From Pseudogemmobacter humi (lineage in GTDB: Bacteria; Pseudomonadota; Alphaproteobacteria; Rhodobacterales; Rhodobacteraceae), in NCBI RefSeq assembly GCF_900609055.1, contig NZ_UXAW01000056.1, forward strand, positions 23,296 through 87,295: a stretch of DNA of 64,000 bases, in the 5' to 3' direction. Of this stretch, positions 35,301 through 44,358 are shown one piece after another. Both the position numbers and the translations under genes were made by a program. The first letter of the stretch is position 1, and each line of letters opens with the position of its first letter. The notes beneath the pieces were generated by a model. That model saw only the letters and a program-made list of their open reading frames with translations. It did no database searches and had not been told where the DNA came from.

Positions 35301-36679
35301 CCGTGCAACCCCTTGCGCAGACCCAGGGGGCGTTCGGGCCGGACGAAACGCCCGGTGCCCGGCGCCGCGACCTCATGCCCGTCGAACACCGGCTTTCCGC
35401 GCAACCACGTGCCCGCCACCGTCCAGGGCAGCTCCATCCCGTCATAGGGCGACCAGCCCGCGACCGAATAGCGGCTGGCCTTCGCGTCGTAGCGCCGCGC
35501 CACCGGCTCCAGCACGGTCAGATCGGCGTCGCGGCCCAAAGCGATGCCGCCCTTGGCGTGATCCAGCCGGAAATGCCGCGCCGGGTTTTCCGCCATCAGC
35601 CGCGCGGCCCAGGTCAGCGGGATGCCGCGCGCCAGCGCCCCCTTGACGAACAGGGGCACCATCACCTCCAGCCCCGGCACGCCCGAGGCGTTCTTCAGCA
35701 TGTCGGGGTCGGTCTTGCGGTCCTCGGACCAGCTGACGTGATCGGTCGAGACCATCGAGACATTCCCGGCGGCGACATGGCGCCAGAGCGTCTCGACCTC
35801 GGCGCGCGGGCGGATCGGCGGGTTGATCTTCGCCTTGCCTCCCAGGCGGGCCACGTCGTTTTCCTCATCCAGTGTCAGGTAGTGGATGCAGCATTCGATA
35901 CTGGCATGGTGGCCCTCGTCGCGGTAGCGCCGGGCGATCTCATAGCCGCGTCCCAGCGAGCAATGCACCACATGCGCCGGGCAGCCCGTCGCTGCGCCGG
36001 TCTCATAGATCTGCAAAAGCGCGAGGATCTCGGTCATCGGCGGGCGCGAGAGGCCATGCGCGCGCCAGTCGGTGATGCCCGCCGCCTGCACGGCGGCGAT
36101 GGAGTCGCGCACGAAGGCGTCGTCCTCGTTATGCACCCCGGCGGCGAGGCCGGTTTTGGCGATCTCGGCGAAACATGCCATCAACAGCGCCGGGGGAATG
36201 CGCGGGAAGCGTTTCGGATCGGTGCCGAAGGTCGAGAATTTGAACGCCGCGACGCCTGCTTCGGCCTGTTCGGCGATGCGGGCGGGGCCTTCCGTGGGGT
36301 CGATGGTGCCGTAAAGCGCCACATCGACCCGCGCCTCTGCCTCCGCCTCGGCGGCCTTCTTCGCCACGGCAGCGGCGGAGCAGACGAGGTTCCCCTCGTC
36401 ATAGGGCATATCGACGATGGTGGTCACGCCCCCGGCGGCTGCGGCGGCGGTCGAGGCGGCGAACCCCTCGGCGCCCTTTTGCGACAGCGAATGCACCTGG
36501 GCATCCACCGCGCCGGGCAGGATCAGCGCCTTGCCCAAAGCGTGACGCTCGCGGGCGGCGGGGGGCGCGCCTTCGCCGATCAGCGCGACGCGGCCGTCAC
36601 GCACCGCGACGAAGCCGTTCGTCACCTCGCGTTCGCACAGGATCACGCGGCCCGACAGGACCAGATCGAAATCCGACAT
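35297..36679 (-). CDS. Hydantoinase/dihydroorotase-family cyclic amidohydrolase
   Basis: 460 residues, a TIM-barrel amidohydrolase. The first metal motif, normally D-x-H-x-H, reads D59-A-Q61-V-H63, so the first histidine is glutamine. The remaining ligands look intact: carboxylated Lys147 (AFKFS), His183 (VHNED), His239 (VVHCS) and Asp313 with His314 (STDHVS). In this operon the substrate would be L-hydantoin-5-propionate, opened to N-carbamoyl-glutamate. It is 12 bp after a permease gene and overlaps the carbamoylase. Allantoinase and dihydropyrimidinase are alternatives by family. Confidence 0.82.
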   Translation of the reverse strand: MSDFDLVLSGRVILCEREVTNGFVAVRDGRVALIGEGAPPAARERHALGKALILPGAVDAQVHSLSQKGAEGFAASTAAAAAGGVTTIVDMPYDEGNLVCSAAAVAKKAAEAEAEARVDVALYGTIDPTEGPARIAEQAEAGVAAFKFSTFGTDPKRFPRIPPALLMACFAEIAKTGLAAGVHNEDDAFVRDSIAAVQAAGITDWRAHGLSRPPMTEILALLQIYETGAATGCPAHVVHCSLGRGYEIARRYRDEGHHASIECCIHYLTLDEENDVARLGGKAKINPPIRPRAEVETLWRHVAAGNVSMVSTDHVSWSEDRKTDPDMLKNASGVPGLEVMVPLFVKGALARGIPLTWAARLMAENPARHFRLDHAKGGIALGRDADLTVLEPVARRYDAKASRYSVAGWSPYDGMELPWTVAGTWLRGKPVFDGHEVAAPGTGRFVRPERPLGLRKGLHG

Positions 36680-36691
36680 TCGCCTCTCCGT

Positions 36692-37431
36692 TCAGTGTTG
36701 CGGCGCCAGCCCGATGCGGCGCGCGGCGGCCTTTTCGGCCAGTTGAAAGCCCTCGTAGATCAGGATCGCGATCAGCCCGACGATCAGCCCGCCCTGAACG
36801 ACGAAGGCGGTGTTCGCCGACAGAAGCCCCGCGATGATCACCTCGCCCAGCGTGCGCGCGGCCACCGTCGAGCCGATGGTCGCGGTGGCGAGCGAGATCA
36901 CCGTGCTCAGCCGCACCCCCGCAAGGATCACCGGCAGCGCCAGCGGCAGCTCGACTTGCCAGAGCTGCTGGCGCCGGGTCAGCCCCATACCGCGCGCCGC
37001 CTCCACCACCGAGGGCGGCAGGGTCGAAAGCGCGGTCAGCGTGTTCTCGAAGATCGGCAGCAGGCCGTAGAGGAACAGCGCCACCAGCGTCGGCCCGGCG
37101 CCGAAGCCCATGGCGGGGACCGCCAGCGCCAGCACCGCGACCGGCGGGAAGGTCTGGCCGACCGAGGTGACGGTGCGGGCAAGCGGCAGGAACTCGCGCC
37201 CCGCCGGCCGCGTGACCAGCACGCCGAGGCCGACCGCGGTCACGGTCGAGGCGGTGACCGCCAGCGCCACCAGCCAGAGATGCGAAAGCGTGAGGCTGAG
37301 AAGCCCGGTCTGGGTGTAGATCGCCGGGGCGTTGTTGCGGGTCAGCGGGCGGAACAGCCCGGCGAAACTCTCCGGCGTGACGAGGAAGGCCACGAGGAAA
37401 ACCGCCATCGCCAGCACCATCAGCCGGGCGA

Positions 37432-37435
<4 letters not shown>
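36692..37435 (-). CDS. ABC importer permease (OpuC/YehW-like)
   Basis: 247 residues with about six membrane segments. The coupling loop is PPSVVEAARGMGLTRRQQLWQVELP, the signature of the OpuC/ProW permease family. Its start overlaps the stop of the ATPase gene by 4 bp. With the larger permease at 38421-39614 it makes the heteromeric channel of a YehZYXW (osmF)-type importer. Within this operon the substrate is probably ergothioneine, itself a betaine. Confidence 0.88.
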
Positions 37436-38420
<985 letters not shown>

Positions 38421-38424
<4 letters not shown>

Positions 38425-39614
38425 GGCGCGCTCCTGCCCCGGCGGCTGAGCGCCTCGACCGAAAGGTCGAGCGCGATCCCCGCGATCAGGGCCAGAAAGA
38501 TGGTGGGCAGGGCGCCCAGGAGGATCAGGTCCATCGCCGTCTGGTTCAGGCCCTGAAAGACGAATGTGCCGAAGCCGCCGCCGCCGATCAGCCCGGCGAT
38601 CACGGCAAGGCCGATGTTCTGCACCAGAACGATGCGCACCGCGGCCAGCACCACCGGCAAGGCCAGCGGCAGTTGCACCCGGGCCAGCACCTGGCCGCGC
38701 GTCATGCCAAGGCCGAAGGCCGCGTCGCGCACCTCGGGGGCGACCGAGGTCAGGCCGACCAGCGTGTTCGAGACCACCGGCAGCAGCGAGTAGAAGAACA
38801 GGGCCATCAGCGCCGGGAAGATGCCGATCCCCGCGACGCCCAGTTGCGCGGCGCCGGGGATGTTCGCGGCGACCCAGCCGAACAGCGGGATCATGATCCC
38901 GAACAGCGCCAGCGAGGGGATGGTCTGCAACAGGTTCAGCACCGACAGCACCGCGCGGCGCAAGGCGGGCACCTGGAAGGCGAGGATGCCCAAAGGCAGC
39001 CCCACCACCAGCGCCATGCCGAGCGAGCCGAAGGCCAGCAACAGATGCTGACGCAGGCTGCGCCCGAACAGATCGGCCCGCGCGGCATATTCCACCATGA
39101 CCGAGGTCTGATCGAGCAGCCCCGAGCCGAGCGCGAGCCCGACCAGCAGGATGCCGCCCGCCAGCACCGCCCAGCGGGTCTTCAGCCCCGGGCGCATCCG
39201 CGCCAGCGCATCCGCCGCCATCAGCGCGAAGGCAAGGAACAGCAGCCAGAACCCCGCGGCAGGCGCCACCCGCGCCATCCGGTTCCCTTCGGGCATCAGC
39301 CCCTTCGCGGCAAGACCCAGCGAGGCCAGGGTGATGACCAGCCCCGCCACCGCCAGCGCCAGCCTGAGACCATGCGAAAGCCGCTGCGGCAGCGCAGCGA
39401 AGAGCGCGCAAGCGATGAGCGCCGCCGCGAGCCAGCCGAAGGGCAGCGCCCCGGGCAGCCAGAGCGCATCCCCCAGGACGATGCGGTTCGGCTTGAACTG
39501 CACCAGCGGCAAGGCCAGCCCCGCGGCGCCGAGAGCCGCGAACAGAAGCCCGGTCCGGCTGAGCGCGAAACGCCCGGCCGTGCCTCCGGTGGCAGAGATC
39601 TGGAGATCGGTCAT
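38421..39614 (-). CDS. ABC importer permease, large subunit (YehY-like)
   Basis: 397 residues, longer than ordinary OpuC permeases because of extra N-terminal membrane segments (roughly residues 20-160) before the permease core, as in YehY. The coupling loop is APEVRDAAFGLGMTRGQVLARVQLP. It is 140 bp after the binding-protein gene and starts the permease-ATPase-permease run of overlapping genes. Confidence 0.88.
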
Positions 39615-39754
39615 GCGGCCTTCCGGTTAGGGGATGAGCCTCGGGACGGGACCGTGACGGTCCGGTGAAACTGGCGGCGCGAGGCGGGCGAAAGGGGCAG
39701 GGCAGCCCGCAGCGGCGGACGAGGGAAGGCGGAAGACCCGCCTTCCCGCCGGGC

Positions 39755-40660
39755 TCAGTTCAGAAAGCCCTGGCCGGTCAGCCAGTCGCGCGCCACGGCA
39801 TCGGCCGGCTCGCCGCCGACCTGGATGCGGCCGTTCAGCTCTTGCAGCGTGACCAGATCGAGCGAGGCGAAGATCGGCGCCAGCACTTCGGCGATCTGCG
39901 GATTGGCCTCCAGCACCGCCTGGCGGATGATCGGCGCGGGCTGATAGACCGGCTGCACCGATTTGTCGTCCTCCAGCACCACCAGCCCGACCGAGGAAAT
40001 CGCCCCGTCGGTGCCGTAGACCATGGCCGCGTTCACCCCCGAGGTCTGCTGCGCTGCCGCCGCGATGGTCGCCGCGGTGTCGCCGCCCGAAAGCTGAACA
40101 AGCTGATCGGGGGTCAGGGTGAAGCCATAGGTCTCCTGAAACGCGGGCAGCGCCGCCGGGGCGGTGACGAATTCGGTCGAGGCCGCCAGTTTCACATTGC
40201 CGCCCCCGGCGACCCAGGCCCCGAATTCCGTCAGGGTTTTCAGGTTGTTGGGCTCGGCCACATCGCCGCGCAGCGCAATCGCCCAGGTGTTGTTCGCGGG
40301 CGCCGCGGGCAGCCAGACGATCTTGTTCGCCGCCAGATCCAGCTCGGCCGCGCGGGCATAGCCTGCCGCCGCGTCCTTCCAGATCTCGCTGTCGGCCTCG
40401 TTGAAGAAGAAGGCGGCGTTGCCGGTATACTCCGGGTAGATGTCGATCTGCCCGGCGATGATCGCATCGCGCAGGATGGGCGTGCCGCCCAGTTGCAGCT
40501 TGTTCTCGACCTCGATCCCCGCGTTTTCCAGCGCCAGATAGATGACGTTGCCAAGCAGCCCGCCTTCGGTGTCGATCTTCGACGAGACGACGACCGGATC
40601 GGCGAAGGCGGTGGCGGCGGCAGCGGCGAAGGCCACTGAGAGGGTAAGGGTTCTGATCAT
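39755..40660 (-). CDS. Substrate-binding protein (OsmF/OpuCC-like), candidate ergothioneine binder
   Basis: 301 residues with a signal peptide (about 20 residues, MIRTLTLSVAFAAAAATAFA). The mature protein is of the OpuAC/QAT type 2 family: VVSSKIDTEGGLLGNVI at the start, DIYPEYTGNAAFFF and MVYGTDGAISSVGL later. Such proteins bind choline, betaines and, in EgtU, ergothioneine. The gene lies 39 bp downstream of the ergothionase-like gene. The likely ligand is ergothioneine; a simple betaine cannot be excluded from sequence alone. Confidence 0.88.
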   Translation of the reverse strand: MIRTLTLSVAFAAAAATAFADPVVVSSKIDTEGGLLGNVIYLALENAGIEVENKLQLGGTPILRDAIIAGQIDIYPEYTGNAAFFFNEADSEIWKDAAAGYARAAELDLAANKIVWLPAAPANNTWAIALRGDVAEPNNLKTLTEFGAWVAGGGNVKLAASTEFVTAPAALPAFQETYGFTLTPDQLVQLSGGDTAATIAAAAQQTSGVNAAMVYGTDGAISSVGLVVLEDDKSVQPVYQPAPIIRQAVLEANPQIAEVLAPIFASLDLVTLQELNGRIQVGGEPADAVARDWLTGQGFLN

Positions 40661-40699
40661 CGGGTTCCTCCTGTCGGGGATGTTGCTACGGCTTTGTTT

Positions 40700-42304
40700 T
40701 TATTGGACGGGGTCAGGGCTGGCGATAGTGTTCCCGGCCCGTGCGGGGAAAGATCCTTCTCTTTGCGGCGGGTCGGACGGCAGGGCCATTTCCTCGTCGA
40801 GGGGCAGGAAGGGCGCGGCGGCGAAAAGCTGCCCGCGCGCCGCGCAGAGATCGGCGCGCAGGGCGCTCAGCGGCGCCGAGACCGGCCGGTCTTCGGTGAA
40901 AGGCGCGAAATGGCGCCGGACGATTGCGGTTTGCAGCGCCGCGATCCGCCCCGGCGCCAGGCCGCGCTGGTCCAGCGCCTGAACCGCCAGCAGTGCCTCG
41001 ATGGCGAGCAGCCATTCCAGCGCCAGGGCCTGCTGGTCCAGCCGCTCGGCGGCGAGCGGGATCAGCAGCGCCTCGTCCTCCAGCCCCGCCGCCAGCGGCA
41101 GGTTCAGCGGCGCTGCCGGCTGCGCGGCCAAAGTGATGCGCACCGATTGTTCCTGCGCCAGCTTCATCAGCGGCCCGTAGCCGGTGCCGATGATGCCCGG
41201 CGGCACCAGGTTCACCGCCAGCCCCGGCAACTGCCCGCCGGTCAGCATCAGGCAGCGGTTGAGCACATTGCGCGCCAGTTGCGCCATCGCCAGTTGCAGC
41301 GTCGCGAGCCGCAGCGACAGATCGGAGAGCAGGCTCGCGCCCGAGGCCACCACCCGCCCGTCGAGGATCACCGGATTGTCGTCCACCTGGGCGGAGTGGA
41401 GCTGCACCGAGCGCGCGGCCTCCACCGCCGCGCCCAGCGAAGCGGCGAAGATCTGCACCAGAAACCGGCCCGAAAGCGCGTCATGCACGCTGTCGCGCCG
41501 CGGCCAGGCGGTGCCTTCGGTGGCCGCCAGCAGCCAGTCCGCCAGCGCCGCCTCGCCCGGGATCAGGCTTTGGCGCGCCGCCTGCCAGACCGCGCGGTCA
41601 AGGCCCCAGGCCGCGGCCGTGGTGAGCGATTGCGCCATCGCCTGGCGCATCGCATCCGCTGCGCGGATCACCGCCGCCGCGGTGCGCGCGAGGCCGAAGG
41701 CGTTCACCGCCACCGCCGCCAGCCCCTCGCGCGGCTGCATCGCATAAGGCGCCAGCCCCGCCCGGGCCAGAGCTTCGGCGGCAGGCATCGTCTCGCCCTT
41801 CAGGACCGCCATACCATGGCCCGCCATCACCGCCGCGACCTCGCCCATCTGCCCCAGATCGCCGCAGCCGACCGAGCCGCGCGCGTGCAGTACCGGCAGC
41901 AGGTCGTGGTTCAGCATCTGCGCCAGAAACGCCGAGAAGCCGGGCGTGACGCCGACCCGCCCGCCCGCCACCGTGTTCAGCCGCAGCGCGAGCACCAGCC
42001 GCGAAAGGCCCGGAGGCATTTCTTCGCCCACCGCCACCTGATGCGCCAGCGCCAGCCCGGCGTTGAAATCGCGAAGCGCCTCGCCGTGGTGCTCGGTCCG
42101 TTTCATCGCGCCGACGCCGGTGGTGGTGCCGTAGATCGGCTGACCCCCGGCCAGCGCGCGTTCCAGCGCCGCGCGGCCCGCGGCGATCCGCTGCCCCGCC
42201 GCCTCGGGCAGGCTTGCCGCGACCGGCCCGGCCAGCACCGCCCTGAGCGCCGCCATGTCGAGCGGCGCACCCGTAAGGGGAAGGGGATGACGGGGCTCGT
42301 GCAT
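40700..42304 (-). CDS. Histidine-lyase homologue without MIO motif, candidate ergothionase
   Basis: 534 residues of the aromatic amino acid lyase superfamily: IYGTTTGVG at 57-65 matches the YGxNTGFG segment of histidine ammonia-lyase. The MIO-forming site of HAL, GSVGASGDLAPL, reads GSVGCGDLGQM at 143-153. The Ala-Ser-Gly triad is absent, so the electrophilic MIO cofactor should not form by the normal route. Ergothionase eliminates trimethylamine, a good leaving group, from ergothioneine and, as far as I recall, does without MIO. Position as first gene of an operon with hydratase, desulfurase, hydantoinase, carbamoylase and a betaine-type importer supports ergothionase (product thiourocanate). 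HAL is the name automatic annotation would give. Confidence 0.82.
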   Translation of the reverse strand: MHEPRHPLPLTGAPLDMAALRAVLAGPVAASLPEAAGQRIAAGRAALERALAGGQPIYGTTTGVGAMKRTEHHGEALRDFNAGLALAHQVAVGEEMPPGLSRLVLALRLNTVAGGRVGVTPGFSAFLAQMLNHDLLPVLHARGSVGCGDLGQMGEVAAVMAGHGMAVLKGETMPAAEALARAGLAPYAMQPREGLAAVAVNAFGLARTAAAVIRAADAMRQAMAQSLTTAAAWGLDRAVWQAARQSLIPGEAALADWLLAATEGTAWPRRDSVHDALSGRFLVQIFAASLGAAVEAARSVQLHSAQVDDNPVILDGRVVASGASLLSDLSLRLATLQLAMAQLARNVLNRCLMLTGGQLPGLAVNLVPPGIIGTGYGPLMKLAQEQSVRITLAAQPAAPLNLPLAAGLEDEALLIPLAAERLDQQALALEWLLAIEALLAVQALDQRGLAPGRIAALQTAIVRRHFAPFTEDRPVSAPLSALRADLCAARGQLFAAAPFLPLDEEMALPSDPPQREGSFPARAGNTIASPDPVQ

Positions 42305-42355
42305 CGGGATTCTCGCTTGTGCCTGCGATCATGCTAGCGGAACAATCCCCGCCGG

Positions 42356-42365
42356 GGCATATGCC
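42356..42365. promoter_or_regulatory. Palindrome between ergothionase and its regulator
   Basis: GGCATATGCC is a perfect 10-bp palindrome in the 91-bp divergent region, next to a CCCCGCCGGGG element at 42347-42357. Its location suggests the operator for the tandem-HTH LysR protein, starting 31 bp downstream. Chance occurrence cannot be excluded. Confidence 0.4.
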
Positions 42366-42395
42366 TTTTTACGGACTCCGGGATGCAGGAAATCA

Positions 42396-43559
42396 ATGCG
42401 CAGTTCCACGCTCATTCTGGCCGGTCTGGTCCTGCGCCATGGCGGCATCCGCGCCGCCGCCCGGCTGACAGGCCAGCCGGTGTCCAGCGCCAGCACCGCG
42501 GTGGCCCGGCTGGAGGCGGCGCTGGATCTCGTGCTGCTGCGCCGCACCGACGACGGGCTGGCGCTGACGCTGGAGGGGCGCCGCTGCGGCCCGGCCATCG
42601 GGCGGATCGCCGGGTTGTTGCAGGAGATGCACCGCTGCCCGGCGGACAGGGTGCCCGGCACCTCGGTCGGGATCGAGGCGCTGCTGCGGCTGGCGGCGGC
42701 GCTGCGCATCGGCTCGGTCCGCCGCGCGGCGCTGCATCTCGGCCTCGGCCAGCCGCAGCTGACCCGCCAGATCACGCAGATCGAGCGCAGCCTCGGGTTC
42801 AGCGTCGCCCGGCGCGGCGCGGCGGGGCTGGAGCCGACCGATGAGGGGCGCGCCCTGCTGGCGCTGATCACCCGGCTGGAGGAGGAATGGCACGGCCTGA
42901 CCGCCAGCGCAAAGCCGGTCCGGGCCATCCCCTCGCGCCCGTTCAGCCTTGGCTCGGTGATTCCGGCCACGCCCGACGGCGCGTTGTCGCGCATGCTGGC
43001 CGGGCTGAGCGCCGGGCTGCATACGCGCCACGGGCTGCGGTTCTCGCTGGTCTCGACGCTGGCCGAGGATCTGCTTCTGGGCCTCGACAGCGGGCGGTTC
43101 GACTGCGTGTTCCTCGATGCCCGGCTGCGCGAGCGGTCCTACAACCAGGCCGAGGTGATGCGCGGCCCGGTGGCCCTGTTCGGCACCGGGCTGAGCGAAA
43201 CCGCCGCGACGCCCCAGGGGCTGCGCGCGGCGCTTGGCCGCCATCCGCTGGTCATGCAGTCGCGCCGCAGCGGGCTCAGGCAGCGGGCCGAGGCCTGGTT
43301 CGTCCGCAGCGTGGGGCGCGACTGGCGCGAGATCGCCACGCTGATCGAGATCGATTCGCTGCCGATCATCGTCGCCATGGTGCAGGAGCGCGGCTTTCTG
43401 AGCGTGCTGCCGGCGCATGTGATGAGCCGCAGCCCCGGCCTGCCGTATCTGCCGCTGCCCGCCGGGCACGACCAGCGCATGCTGCTGACCTGGAAGCGCG
43501 GCGCGCGCAGCGAGAAGATCGCCGGTCTGTTGCTGGACGAGCTGGGCATCCCCCGCTGA
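42396..43559 (+). CDS. LysR-like regulator with two tandem HTH domains
   Basis: 387 residues, about 90 longer than a normal LysR protein. Residues 4-63 form one LysR-type winged HTH (GGIRAAARLTGQPVSSASTA, then TLEGRRCGP). Residues 93-153 form another (GSVRRAALHLGLGQPQLTRQ, then EPTDEGRALL). One effector domain follows. It is divergent from the ergothionase operon with only 91 bp between, so it is the obvious regulator of it. Whether both HTHs bind DNA, or one is for dimer geometry, is unknown. It converges on the BKACE gene; a CCCCCG/CGGGGG stem overlaps its stop. Confidence 0.85.
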   Translation: MRSSTLILAGLVLRHGGIRAAARLTGQPVSSASTAVARLEAALDLVLLRRTDDGLALTLEGRRCGPAIGRIAGLLQEMHRCPADRVPGTSVGIEALLRLAAALRIGSVRRAALHLGLGQPQLTRQITQIERSLGFSVARRGAAGLEPTDEGRALLALITRLEEEWHGLTASAKPVRAIPSRPFSLGSVIPATPDGALSRMLAGLSAGLHTRHGLRFSLVSTLAEDLLLGLDSGRFDCVFLDARLRERSYNQAEVMRGPVALFGTGLSETAATPQGLRAALGRHPLVMQSRRSGLRQRAEAWFVRSVGRDWREIATLIEIDSLPIIVAMVQERGFLSVLPAHVMSRSPGLPYLPLPAGHDQRMLLTWKRGARSEKIAGLLLDELGIPR

Positions 43560-43575
43560 ACGGGGGGGCGGAGGG

Positions 43576-44358
43576 TCAGCCCGGGGCGCTCTCTGCCGCA
43601 GGGATGGCGGCGGCGAGTTCGCGCACACGGTCCGCATTCGAGGCGGCGCGGCTGCCGTCGCGGTTCATCAGGTTGTTCTCGAAACCGATCCGCGCCTTGC
43701 CGCCCTGCGCGACCGCCGCCAGCAGGCAGTCGGTTTCGGCCGGGCCGAAGGCGCAGACCGCCCAGTCGGCCGTCAGCCCCGCGGCGCGCTGGCGCGCGAG
43801 CGGCGCGTCGAGATCCGCGGGCTGCGAGACCTGGCCCGCGCTGTAGCGGCCCAGAACATGCAGCAGTTGCAGCCCTCCGGCGGGGATCGCGCCTTCGCCG
43901 ATCAGCCGCGCCAGCAGGTCCACCTCCTCGGCGTCGTAGAGGATATGCTGCACCCCGATGCCCGCCTCATGGCAGTCATGGAAGAAGCGGCGGGTGACGG
44001 CTTCGTCGGGTTCCGCCGTGATCTCGCGCAGGGCGACAGAGACCGAGGCGGGCCGCAGCCGCGCCACCAGCGCGCGTTGCTCGGCCGGGCTGTAGCGGCC
44101 CACGGCCTCGGTGGTGATCTGCACCGCCATGCCGGGCACCGCGCGGGCCAGTTCCGCCAGCAACTCGGCATAGAGCCCGGCATCCAGCACATGCGCGCCC
44201 GCGGCGTCGCGGACATGGGCGTGGATGCCGCCCGCGCCGGCGGCAAAGCACTCGGCGGCGCAGGCCACGATCTCGGGGATCGTCACCGGCAGGGCAGGGT
44301 GGTCGGCCTTGCCGCGCCGCGCGCCGTTGGGGGCGACCATGATCAAGGGCAGGCTCAT
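43576..44358 (-). CDS. BKACE-family beta-keto acid cleavage enzyme (DUF849)
   Basis: 260 residues of the beta-keto acid cleavage enzyme family, which splits a beta-keto acid with acetyl-CoA into acetoacetate and a new acyl-CoA. The zinc motif GGIHAHVRD is present and the barrel begins PLIMVAPNGARR. It is a little shorter than well-studied members such as Kce. The start overlaps the aminotransferase gene by 4 bp; the pair suggests that transamination yields the beta-keto acid that this enzyme cleaves. Confidence 0.85.
   Translation of the reverse strand: MSLPLIMVAPNGARRGKADHPALPVTIPEIVACAAECFAAGAGGIHAHVRDAAGAHVLDAGLYAELLAELARAVPGMAVQITTEAVGRYSPAEQRALVARLRPASVSVALREITAEPDEAVTRRFFHDCHEAGIGVQHILYDAEEVDLLARLIGEGAIPAGGLQLLHVLGRYSAGQVSQPADLDAPLARQRAAGLTADWAVCAFGPAETDCLLAAVAQGGKARIGFENNLMNRDGSRAASNADRVRELAAAIPAAESAPG

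Noticed and set aside
34077..36679. Purine/allantoin degradation (allantoinase plus allantoate amidohydrolase)
   Set aside because: Both families fit by fold, but no ureidoglycolate, urate or glyoxylate genes are nearby and the operon partners belong to thiohydantoin metabolism.
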